64,000 nucleotides of DNA from Variovorax sp. S12S4 (GTDB lineage Bacteria > Pseudomonadota > Gammaproteobacteria > Burkholderiales > Burkholderiaceae_C): positions 1,837,001-1,901,000 of the forward strand of contig NZ_JALPKR020000002.1 in NCBI RefSeq assembly GCF_023195515.1, written 5' to 3'. A program made the position numbers and the translations under genes. The first letter of the stretch is position 1. Every line of letters begins with the position of its first letter. Shown here piece by piece: positions 52,127 to 60,589 of the stretch. Under the pieces are notes generated by a model, which did not search any database, was not told the origin of the DNA, and worked only from the letters and a program-made list of their open reading frames with translations.

Positions 52127-52849
52127 ATGCACGACACGCAGCGAAGATACCTTCTCAAGTCCACGGCTGCATTGAGCATGCTGGGTGCGGCCGGGGCGCT
52201 GTTCGCGGCGCCGAAGATCAAGCCGAACGACAAGTCCGCGCTGATCGTCATCGACGTGCAGAACTGCTTTGTCGACGGCGGCACGCTGCCTGTGAAGGGC
52301 GGCGCCGAGGTGGTGCCGGTGATCAACAAGCTGGCCGAGTCGTTCGAGAACATCGTCGTCACGCAAGACTGGCACACGCAGGGCCATGCGTCCTTCGCGA
52401 GCGCGCATGCGGGCCAGAAGCCGTTCAGCAGCATCAAGCTTTCTTACGGCACGCAGGTGCTCTGGCCCGACCACTGCGTGCAGGGCACCGACGACGCGGC
52501 CCTGCACAAGGACCTGAAGCTGCCGACCGCGCAAGTCATCATCCGCAAGGGCTTCCACAAGGGCGTGGACAGTTATTCGGCCTTCGAGGAGGCCGATCGC
52601 AAGACCGCCACGGGCCTGGGCGGCTATCTCAAGCAGCGCGGCATCAAGACGGTGTATGTGGCCGGCCTGGCCACCGACTTCTGCGTGGCCTGGACCGCGC
52701 TCGATGCGCGCAAGGCCGGCTTCGAGGTGTATGTGATCGAAGACGCCACGCGCGCCATCGACCTCAACGGCTCGCTCGCCGCGGCATGGAAGCAGATGAC
52801 CGCCAAGGGCGTCAAGCGCATCCAGTCCGCCGACATCCAGACCGCCTGA
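52127..52849 (+). CDS. pncA: Nicotinamidase (isochorismatase family) with twin-arginine-like signal
   Basis: A 240-residue protein. SALIVIDVQNCFVDGGTLPV (catalytic Asp), TQDWHTQGHASF (metal-site Asp and His), LWPDHCVQGTDDAALH, RKGFHKGVDSYSAF (catalytic Lys) and VYVAGLATDFCVAWTALDAR (catalytic Cys) are those of PncA. The first ~30 residues (TQRRYLLKSTAALSMLGAAG) form a Tat-like signal that housekeeping PncA lacks, so nicotinamide may be deamidated to nicotinate in the periplasm before import. The start at ATG 52127 has ACGGAG; an upstream TTG is possible. Confidence 0.86.
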   Translation: MHDTQRRYLLKSTAALSMLGAAGALFAAPKIKPNDKSALIVIDVQNCFVDGGTLPVKGGAEVVPVINKLAESFENIVVTQDWHTQGHASFASAHAGQKPFSSIKLSYGTQVLWPDHCVQGTDDAALHKDLKLPTAQVIIRKGFHKGVDSYSAFEEADRKTATGLGGYLKQRGIKTVYVAGLATDFCVAWTALDARKAGFEVYVIEDATRAIDLNGSLAAAWKQMTAKGVKRIQSADIQTA

Positions 52850-52914
52850 ACGCACGTGCCGCCATCGCGTTCATTCCAACGGCAACAACAACAACCACAA
52901 CAAACCGACGACGC

Positions 52915-54075
52915 ATGAAGACTTCCATTTCGAGGCGCTCCCTCGTGGCGGGCGGCGCAGCCCTGGCAATCGGACCCGGGCTCCTGCGCCCGGCGCGCGC
53001 GGAAAACGGCGTCACCGACAGCATCATCCGCATCGGCCAGTCGGCCGTCTTCAGCGGTCCGGCCAAGGACTTCGGCATCGACTACCGCGCGGGCATCAAG
53101 CTCTACTTCGATCGCGTCAACAAGTCCGGCGGCATCAACGGACGCAAGCTCGAGCTGGTGACGTACGACGATGCCTATGACCCCGCGAAGACGGCCGTCA
53201 ACACGGCCAAGCTGATCGACGAGGACAAGGTGTTCGCTCTGGCGGGCTACGTGGCCACCGGCAACCTGGTGGCCGCGATGCCGCTGGCCGAGAAGGCCGG
53301 CGTTCCCATGTTTGCGCCGCTGGTGGGCACCAGCTCGTTCCGCGCCAAGGTCAACCGCCTGCTGTTCCACGTGCGCGCGGGCTACGACCTGGAGCTGCGC
53401 AAGATCATCAGCCATCTCTCGACCATCAGCCTCTCGTCGATTGCGGTGGTCTACCAGGACAGCGCCTTCGGCAAGTCGAACCTTGCCACCTGCGAGCAGC
53501 TTGCGGCCGACTACAAGGTGCAGGTCGTGAAGACGCTGCCGCTTGCCATCACCGCCGAAGACGCCAAGCAGGTGGTCGCCGGCCTGGCCGAGGCCAAGCC
53601 CGGCGCGGTGCTGATGATCATGGCGGGGCGCATGGTCGAGGTCTTCATACGCGACTACCGCGCGAGCGGCGGGGCTGCGCCGCTCTACACGCTGTCGGTG
53701 GGCATTACCGATGCGGCAGGTTCCGCCAAGCGGCTCGAGGGCAAGCTGGCCGGGCTGGTCACGGCCAGCATCGTGCCGCCGCCGGAAGCCGTTCGCGTGC
53801 CCATCGTGGCCGACTACCAGCGCGACCGCGCGGAGTTCGGCGAGAAGATCGACAGCTACACCACCCTCGAGGGCTACATCGCTTCGCGCGTGATGGTCGA
53901 GGGCCTGCGCCGCGGCGGCAAGACACTCACGCGCGACAGCTTCATCGCGGGGATGGAGAGCATCGGCAGCACGCGCTTCGGCGATTTCCCGGTCGAATAC
54001 AGCGCGAGGAACCACAACGGCTCGACGTTCGTCGACCTGGAGATGTACACCCGTGACGGCCACTTGCGGCGCTGA
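52915..54075 (+). CDS. Second branched-chain-type ABC substrate-binding protein
   Basis: A 386-residue protein with a Tat-like signal (ISRRSLVAGGAALAIGPGLL). Peripla_BP_6 fold: IRIGQSAVFSGPAKDFGIDY, GIKLYFDRVNKSGGINGRKL, VYQDSAFGKSNLATCEQLAA. No permease is directly attached; it may feed the LivHM permease upstream, or act as a periplasmic sensor. The last 23 bp overlap the 2Fe-2S subunit gene, so it belongs to the dehydrogenase transcript. Confidence 0.85.
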   Translation: MKTSISRRSLVAGGAALAIGPGLLRPARAENGVTDSIIRIGQSAVFSGPAKDFGIDYRAGIKLYFDRVNKSGGINGRKLELVTYDDAYDPAKTAVNTAKLIDEDKVFALAGYVATGNLVAAMPLAEKAGVPMFAPLVGTSSFRAKVNRLLFHVRAGYDLELRKIISHLSTISLSSIAVVYQDSAFGKSNLATCEQLAADYKVQVVKTLPLAITAEDAKQVVAGLAEAKPGAVLMIMAGRMVEVFIRDYRASGGAAPLYTLSVGITDAAGSAKRLEGKLAGLVTASIVPPPEAVRVPIVADYQRDRAEFGEKIDSYTTLEGYIASRVMVEGLRRGGKTLTRDSFIAGMESIGSTRFGDFPVEYSARNHNGSTFVDLEMYTRDGHLRR

Positions 54076-54553
54076 GCCGCTGCAGCTGCAGGTCAACGGA
54101 CAGGCCTGTTCGATCGCGGGCGTGCCGCGCGAGGCCACGCTGCTGCACCTGCTGCGCAACGACCTGGGCCTGAATGGGCCCAAGTACGGCTGCGGCCTGG
54201 GCCAGTGCGGCGCCTGCACGGTGCATGTGGACGGTGTGGCCGCACGGGCCTGCGTGATTCCCGCGCATGGGGTCGCGGGCCGTGCTGTCACCACGCTCGA
54301 GGGCTTGGGCACGCGTGGCCATTGGCATCCGGTGCAGGCCGCTTTCGAAGATGCACAGGCCGCGCAGTGCGGCTATTGCCTGAACGGCATGGTGATGCAG
54401 GCCGCGGCGCTGCTTGCGCGCGACCCGCATGCGAGCGAGGCGCGCATTCGCAGCGAACTGTCGGGCAACCTGTGCCGCTGCGGAACGCATATTGAAATTC
54501 TGGATGCGGTGCAGCGCGCTGCGCTGCGCATGCAAGAGGCGATCCGTCCATGA
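54053..54553 (+). CDS. 2Fe-2S subunit of a molybdenum hydroxylase (nicotinate dehydrogenase small subunit type)
   Basis: 166 residues from GTG 54053. First [2Fe-2S] site (plant-type) KYGCGLGQCGACTVHVDG; second (alpha-helical) CGYCLNGMVMQAAALL and CRCGTHIEILDAV. Matches NdhS/NicA/IorA small subunits of xanthine-dehydrogenase family enzymes, which pass electrons from the Mo site outward. With the next two genes it makes a three-subunit hydroxylase; in this locus the substrate is probably nicotinate, oxidised to 6-hydroxynicotinate. Confidence 0.88.
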   Translation: MTATCGAEPLQLQVNGQACSIAGVPREATLLHLLRNDLGLNGPKYGCGLGQCGACTVHVDGVAARACVIPAHGVAGRAVTTLEGLGTRGHWHPVQAAFEDAQAAQCGYCLNGMVMQAAALLARDPHASEARIRSELSGNLCRCGTHIEILDAVQRAALRMQEAIRP

Positions 54554-54561
54554 ACGCCTCG

Positions 54562-54594
54562 TCTTATCCCCTCTCCCTCTGGGAGAGGGGGCAA
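54562..54594. repeat. Half copy of the palindromic intergenic repeat
   Basis: CCCTCTCCCTCTGGGAGAGG, a single palindromic arm of the family seen at 14848, 40119, 44914 and 56945, between the FeS and Mo subunit genes, just before the ATG at 54612. Confidence 0.5.
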
Positions 54595-54611
54595 TGCGGG
54601 GAGCAAAGACC

Positions 54612-57002
54612 ATGACACGGCGCGCCGACCTGCCCCGGACACGCGCGGAGTTTCTCGCCGCCACCGGCGTGCTGCTGGTAGTGCGCGAAACCCCACCCGC
54701 GCCCCCACCCGCCAAGGGCCAGCCCACAGCCGTAGCGGGAAACCCCATCGAAGGCGACGAGATCCTGCTCGCGGTATGGGACGACGGCAGCGCCTCGGCG
54801 CTCAACGGCCACGTCGACCTGGGCACCGGCATACAGACCGCGCTCGCGCAGATCGTGGCGGAAGAACTCGACCTGGGCATGCCCTGCGTGCGCATGATGC
54901 TCGGCGACACCGCGCGCGCGCCCAACCAGGGCGCGACCATCGCAAGCGCCTCGATCCAGATCCATTCGCAGCCGCTGCGCCTGGCTGCCGCGCAGGCGCG
55001 CGCATGGCTGCTGGCGCGCGCCGCCGAGCGCCTTGGCACGGCCGCCGACGCACTGCAGATTCGCAATGGCATGGTGCGCGTGATCGAAGAGACCGACCGC
55101 CGGGTGACCTATGCCGACCTGTTGGCAGGGCAGCGTACCGTGCTACGGCTCGACCCCGGTGCGCAGCCCAAGCACCCGGCCGACTACCGCGTCGTCGGCA
55201 CGCGCCAGCCGCGCGTGGACATTCCCGCCAAGCTCGCGGGCGAAAGCATCTTCGTGCACGACATGCGCGTGCCGGGCATGCTGCATGGCCGCGTGGTGCG
55301 TCCGCCGTACGCCGGCGCGGACCACGGCGACTTCATCGGCAACACGCTCGAGTCGGTCGACGAATCGTCCATTGCGCACATACCGGGCATTCGCGCGGTA
55401 GTCGTGATCCGCGATTTCGTCGGCATCGTGGCCGAGCGCGAAGAGCACGCGGAGCAGGCACTGCGCGAACTGCGCGTGGCGTGGAAGCCGTGGCCCGGCA
55501 TGCCGGACCTCTCCAACCTGGCGCAGGCCTTGCGCGACAACCCGTCGACGCAGCGCCTGCTGGTGGACGAAGGCGATGTCGATGGCGCACTTGCCGCCGC
55601 CGCGCAGCCGATGCACCGCACCTATGTGTGGCCCTACCAGATGCATGCGTCCATCGGCCCTTCGTGCGCGCTGGCCGACTGGCAACCGCGGGATGGCAGC
55701 GGCACGCAGCTTCGCGTATGGGCCGGTTCGCAGAACCCGCATGTGCTGCGCGCCGATCTCGCCAGGCTCATGGGCGTCGACGACGTGCAGGTCGACGTGA
55801 TTCGCATGGAAGCCGCGGGCTGCTATGGCCGCAACGGTGCCGACGACGTGGCCGCCGATGCGGCGCTGCTCGCGCGTGCAGTGGGCGCCCCCGTGCGCGT
55901 GCAGCTCACGCGCGAACAGGAGCATGCCTGGGAGCCCAAGGGCGCCGCGCAGCTCATGGAAGTGGATGGCGGCCTGATGGCCGACGGCCGCATCGCCGCC
56001 TACGACTTCGAGACCTCGTACCCATCGAACGGCGCGCCGACGCTCGCGCTGCTGCTCACGCGCACCATCGAGCCGGTGGCGCAAGCCTTCGAAATGGGCG
56101 ACCGAACGGCACGCCCGCCCTACGGCTACGACAACCTGCGCGTGAGGGTCAACGACATGGCACCGATCGTGCGGGCCTCGTGGCTGCGCGGCGTGTCGGC
56201 GCTGCCGAGTTCGTTCGCGCACGAGTCGTACATCGACGAGCTTGCCACCGCGGCGGGCGTCGACCCGGTGCAATTTCGCCTGCGCCACCTGAACGATCCG
56301 CGTGCCGTCGAGCTGGTGCAGGCCACCGCGCAGAAGGCCGGCTGGCGCATGCGCACCGGCCCGCAGGAAAACGCCGACGGCGGGCTCGGCGCGGGGGTGA
56401 CATTCTCTTTGGTCAGGGCTTTGCCTACGCACGCTACATCCACAGCAAGTGGCCCGGCTTCGGCGCCGCATGGGCTGCATGGGTGGCCGATGTCGAGGTC
56501 AATCGCAAGACCGGCGAAGTGCATGTGCGCCGCGTGGTGGTGGGGCACGACGCGGGGCTGATGATCAACCCCGCGGGCGTCGAGCACCAGGTGCATGGCA
56601 ATGTGATCCAGACCACCAGCCGCGCATTGAAGGAAGAGGTGCAGTTCGCACCGCCGCAGCAAGGCGAAGGCTCTAACGGTGGCTCGCAGCTGCCGGGCGT
56701 GTTGCCCACCGGCGTGGTCGCAAGCCGCGAGTGGGGTAGCTACCCGATCATCAACTTCCGCGAAGTGCCGGTGATCGAGATCATGCACATGCCGCGGCCC
56801 GGCGAGCCTTCGCTGGGTGCGGGCGAATCGTCTTCGGTGCCGGGGACTGCGGCGATCGCGAATGCGATTTTCGATGCGACGGGGGTGAGGTTTCGCGAGC
56901 CGCCGTTCACGCCGGAGAAGGTGCTGGCTGCGTTGAATCGGGAGTTTCTCCCTCCCCAGCTGGGGAGGGCGGGGGTGGGGGCGAGCGGCGTTCAAGTGGT
57001 GA
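54612..57002 (+). CDS. Molybdopterin-binding subunit of a nicotinate dehydrogenase/IorB-type hydroxylase, frameshifted
   Basis: Catalytic Mo-cytosine-dinucleotide subunit. GHVDLGTGIQTALAQIVAEE, LGDTARAPNQGATIASASIQ, AGESIFVHDMRVPGMLHGRV, HRTYVWPYQMHASIGPSCAL, MEAAGCYGRNGADDVAADAA and WLRGVSALPSSFAHESYIDE follow the family. The frame shifts at the G5 run 56393-56397; one extra G gives GAGGDILFGQGFAYARY, and the C-terminal GAGESSSVPGTAAIANAI follows. After about 56950 the frame runs into repeat copy D with no clear stop (open to 57589), so the end given is uncertain. It is close to the Mo domain of NicB, but the cytochrome is separate. Confidence 0.8.
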
Positions 57003-57047
57003 CGCTGCCGTGCCCCCATCCCAACCTTCCCCGGAAGGGGAAGGAGC
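56945..57047. repeat. Palindromic intergenic repeat, copy D
   Basis: Left CTCCCTCCCCAGCTGGGGAG and GGGGGTGGGGG; right CCCCCATCCCAACCTTCCCC with GGAAGGGGAAGGAGCA. It disrupts the 3' end of the Mo-subunit gene and its right end provides the AAGGAG ribosome site one base before the cytochrome start at 57049. Confidence 0.7.
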
Positions 57048-57048
57048 A

Positions 57049-58358
57049 ATGCAGCCTGGCCCCAACGCAAGGGCCTCTTCGCCACCGGCGCGGCCCTCTT
57101 CATCGGCGGCATCGGGCTCATCGCCGGCCTGCTCGGCTGGCGCTCCGCCATCGCCCCCGTTTCGCTCAGCGCCCCGGTCTACAGCGAAGCCACCATCGAA
57201 CGCGGCCGCGTGCTCGCCGCGCTCGGCGATTGCGCCGTGTGCCACACCGCACCGGGCGGCGTGCCCAACGCAGGCGGCCGCGCGATGGAAACGCCGTTCG
57301 GCACGCTCTACACCACCAACCTCACGCCCGATGCCGACACAGGCCTGGGCCGCTGGTCGTTCAGCGCCTTCCAGCGCGCGATGCGCGAAGGCGTCTCTCG
57401 CGACGGCCACCACCTGTACCCGGCCTTTCCGTACACGGCGTTCGCCAAGACCAGCGACGACGACCTGCAGGCGCTCTACGCGTACTTCATGTCCATGCCG
57501 GCCATGCGCGCCGAAACGCCGAAGGCCGAGTTGAAGTTCCCGTTCAGCATGCGGCCGTTGATGGCCGGCTGGAACGCGCTCTTTCATGACCCGGCGCCGC
57601 TGCAGCCGGTGGCCACGCAAAGCGCGGAGTGGAACCGCGGCGCCTACCTGGTCAACGGCCTGGGCCACTGCGGCGCCTGCCACACGCCGCGCAACGCACT
57701 CGGTGCGGAGCAGGGCGGCAGTGCATTCCTTTCGGGCGCGATGATCGACGGCTGGGAAGCCCCCGCGCTCACAAGCCTTTCGAAATCGGCCGTGCCGTGG
57801 GACGCCGACGAGCTCTACCGCTACCTGCGCCAGGGCCACACGCAGCGCCATGGCATGGCGGGCGGCCCCATGGCGGAGGTGGTGCGCGAACTGGCGCAGG
57901 TGCCCGATGCCGACGTGCGCGCCATGGCCACCTACCTTGCGTCGTTCAACCCGGCGCCCTTGGCGCAACCGCAGGCCGCCGCGCAGCAAATCGTCGACAC
58001 CGCGGCGCGCACGCAAGGCCAGTTGCTCGGCCCGGCGCAGCGCATGTTCGTCAGCGCCTGCGCGTCGTGCCACCACGATGGCGACGGCCCGACGCTGCTC
58101 GGCGTGAACACGCCGCTTGCGCTGAACAGCAACCTCACGAGCACGCGGCCCGACAACTTGCTGCGCACCATTCTCGACGGCGTGCGCGAACCCGCGAGCC
58201 GCGACATCGGCTTCATGCCGGCGTTTCGCGACGCGCTCGACGACCGTCAGATTGCCGAACTTGCCGGCTACATGCGCGCACGCTTCGCACCGCAGGAGCC
58301 GGCGTGGACCGACCTGCAGGCGCAGGTGGCGCGCGTGCGGGCCGCATCGGGGCGATGA
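57049..58358 (+). CDS. Tri-heme cytochrome c subunit of the dehydrogenase, frameshifted at the 5' end
   Basis: Three heme sites, CAVCH, CGACH and CASCH, in about 436 residues; family blocks PFGTLYTTNLTPDADTGLG and YPAFPYTAFAKTSDDDLQAL are those of gluconate/alcohol/nicotinate dehydrogenase cytochromes. An N-terminal membrane anchor (RKGLFATGAALFIGGIGLIA) is in frame with the heme domain but has no start codon. ATG 57049 is in the other frame; one extra C at 57055-57056 gives MQPWPQRKGLF. It likely passes electrons from the Mo/FeS pair to the respiratory chain at the periplasmic face. Confidence 0.85.
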
Positions 58359-58385
58359 CGCCGCCGGACGCGGACCAGGCCTTCC

Positions 58386-59207
58386 TCACCGCGCCGATGC
58401 CGCCTCGGCAATCAGCTTTGCCACCGCATCGGGATGCGACGTCATCACGACATGCGACGCACCCTTGACCACGACGGTCTTCACTGACTTCGCGCGCTCG
58501 GCCATGAAGGCCAGGGCCGCGGGCGGAATGTTCTTGTCGCCGCTGCCGTAGACAGACCACGAGGGCACCGACTTCCACGCCGGTGCCTCGGAAGAAGGCT
58601 CGTTCAGTGCCGCCTCGGCAATGGGGCGTTGCCCCACGGCCATCAGGCGCGCTTTGCCAACGGGCACGTCGGCCGCGAACTGCGCGGGAAACTTGTCCTG
58701 CTGGATGTACAGGTCCTTGCCGCCGTCGGGCAGCGGCACCGGTGGCGCGAGCGTCGGGCCGAGCGTGCTGCCCGGAAATTTTCCGGTGAGGCCGAGCGCC
58801 GTCTCGCCCGCATCAGGCGCGAACGCCGCGACGAAGACCAGCGCCTTCACATTGGTCTTTCCGCTGGCGGCCGCCGAGATGACCGATCCGCCATACGAAT
58901 GGCCGACGAGAACGACGGGCCCTTTGATCGAATCGACCACGCTCGCGACGGCCGCTGCATCGAACTTGGGGCCACGCAGCGGGTTCGCAGCGGCAATTGC
59001 CGGGTAGTGCCGCGCCTGCAGGCCGCGCACTACGCCGTCCCAACTGGACGAATCGGCGAACGCCCCATGCACGAGCACCACCGTGGGCTTTGCCTGCTGC
59101 TGCGCGCTCGCGGCCGGCTGCGCAAGGGACTGAAGTGGCACGAGTACGACCAGGCCTGCAGCGCCGGCGATCAGGGCCATGCCGATGCGGCGGGAGAACT
59201 TTGTCAT
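58386..59207 (-). CDS. Exported alpha/beta hydrolase
   Basis: 273 residues with a signal sequence (RRIGMALIAGAAGLVVLVPL, cleavage near LAQPA). TVVLVHGAFADSSSWDGVV (oxyanion loop), nucleophile elbow VGHSYGGSV, catalytic Asp region SVYGSGDKNIPP and His in KGASHVVMTSHPD. It belongs to the esterase-like hydrolases often annotated as alpha/beta hydrolase. Substrate unknown. Convergent with the cytochrome gene. Confidence 0.85.
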   Translation of the reverse strand: MTKFSRRIGMALIAGAAGLVVLVPLQSLAQPAASAQQQAKPTVVLVHGAFADSSSWDGVVRGLQARHYPAIAAANPLRGPKFDAAAVASVVDSIKGPVVLVGHSYGGSVISAAASGKTNVKALVFVAAFAPDAGETALGLTGKFPGSTLGPTLAPPVPLPDGGKDLYIQQDKFPAQFAADVPVGKARLMAVGQRPIAEAALNEPSSEAPAWKSVPSWSVYGSGDKNIPPAALAFMAERAKSVKTVVVKGASHVVMTSHPDAVAKLIAEAASAR

Positions 59208-59553
59208 GACGATTTTTTCCTTGTTCGACGTTGAATAAAAGGTCGGCTGGATAGCCGGCCGCGTCGAGTCTAGGAGCGCATGCAGCCCGGCAGGCGTTCT
59301 CTGTATGCCTGTGTGTCTACGGAGGGATTTGCGACATTACCTTGCGAACGAGTGGCGCATCACTCCTCGCCCGGTTGCGGCGGTTTGAAATTTATTGTTG
59401 GCAAAACCGGCGTGGATACAGAGGCATACGAAAGCCACTCGCACCGCGACCTCAGCGCCGAACAATCGCTTTCATCAGTTGGGAGATGCGCATCGATCCG
59501 GCTGACAAACCCTCTTCCAGATTGCCATCACCTACCCCTGAAAGGAATTTCAA
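59208..59553. other. Intergenic region between two hydrolase genes
   Basis: 346 bp separating divergent alpha/beta hydrolase genes. It is less GC-rich than its surroundings (for example TTTGAAATTTATTGTTGGCA near 59385), as expected for a promoter region. Short open frames cross it but none has a convincing ribosome site or recognisable sequence. No clear palindrome was found. Confidence 0.4.
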
Positions 59554-60576
59554 ATGACCGCTTCGCTCCAGCTGCCCCGCCGCTCTTTTCTTGCCAAGGC
59601 CGCGTTCGGCATGGCCGCCGTGCAGCTGACTTCGATGGTGCCCGCTTTCGCCCAGTCCACGGCCGCGGGCAGCGCCAGGCGGCTCGAGCCACTCAAGAGC
59701 ATCGAAGCCGGCAGCCTCAACATCGGCTACTACGAAGCCGGGCCGGCCAACGGAGCGCCGGTGATCCTGCTGCACGGTTGGCCTTACGACATCCACATGT
59801 TCGTGGACGTTGCACCGCAGCTTGCCGCCGCGGGCTTCCGTGTGATCGTGCCGTATCTGCGCGGCTACGGCACCACGCGCTTTCTCTCGGCGGACACACC
59901 GCGCAACGGGCAGCAATCGGTCGTCGCCGTCGACATCATTGCGCTGATGGACGCCGTGAAGATCAAGACCGCCACGGTGGCGGGTTGCGACTGGGGCGCG
60001 CGCACGGCGTGCATCATGGCCGCGCTGTGGCCGGAGCGTGTGAAGGCGCTGGTGTCGGTGAGCGGCTATCTCATCGGCAGCCAGGCGGCCGGCAAGAACC
60101 CGCTGCCGCCCGAGGCCGAGCTGCAGTGGTGGTACCAGTACTACTTTGCAACCGAGCGCGGCCGCGCGGGCTACGAGAAGAACCGCCACGACTTCGCCAA
60201 GCTCATCTGGCAGCTTGCATCGCCGAAGTGGAACTTCGATGCGGCCACGTTCGAGCGCAGCGCCGTGGCGTTCGAGAACCCCGACCACGTGGCGATCACC
60301 GTCCACAACTACCGCTGGCGCCTTGGCCTGGCCGATGGCGAGGCCAAGTACCAAGCGCTCGAGGACCGGCTGGCCAAGGCACCGGTGATCGGCGTGCCGA
60401 CAATCACACTCGAAGGCGATGCCAACGGCGCGCCGCATCCGCAGCCGAGCGCCTATGCGAGCAAGTTCTCGGGCCGCTACGAGCATCGGCTGGTCAGCGG
60501 CGGCATCGGCCACAACCTGCCGCAGGAAGCGCCCGAAGCCTTTGCCAAGGCCGTGATCGACGCGGCGCGCGGGTGA
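59554..60576 (+). CDS. Exported alpha/beta hydrolase with Asp nucleophile (epoxide hydrolase/dehalogenase-like)
   Basis: 340 residues with a Tat-like signal (LPRRSFLAKAAFGMAAVQLT). VILLHGWPYDIHMFVDVAPQ is the HGxP oxyanion loop of epoxide hydrolases; the elbow AGCDWGARTACIMAALWPER has Asp in place of Ser as nucleophile. A cap domain (about 150-240, rich in Trp/Tyr) and the final GIGHNLPQEAPEAFA supply substrate pocket and His. Tyr-rich cap fits an epoxide hydrolase more than a dehalogenase. AAAGGAA precedes the ATG. The aldehyde dehydrogenase gene follows after 13 bp, probably in one operon. Confidence 0.85.
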   Translation: MTASLQLPRRSFLAKAAFGMAAVQLTSMVPAFAQSTAAGSARRLEPLKSIEAGSLNIGYYEAGPANGAPVILLHGWPYDIHMFVDVAPQLAAAGFRVIVPYLRGYGTTRFLSADTPRNGQQSVVAVDIIALMDAVKIKTATVAGCDWGARTACIMAALWPERVKALVSVSGYLIGSQAAGKNPLPPEAELQWWYQYYFATERGRAGYEKNRHDFAKLIWQLASPKWNFDAATFERSAVAFENPDHVAITVHNYRWRLGLADGEAKYQALEDRLAKAPVIGVPTITLEGDANGAPHPQPSAYASKFSGRYEHRLVSGGIGHNLPQEAPEAFAKAVIDAARG

Positions 60577-60589
60577 AGGAGCGGACCCC

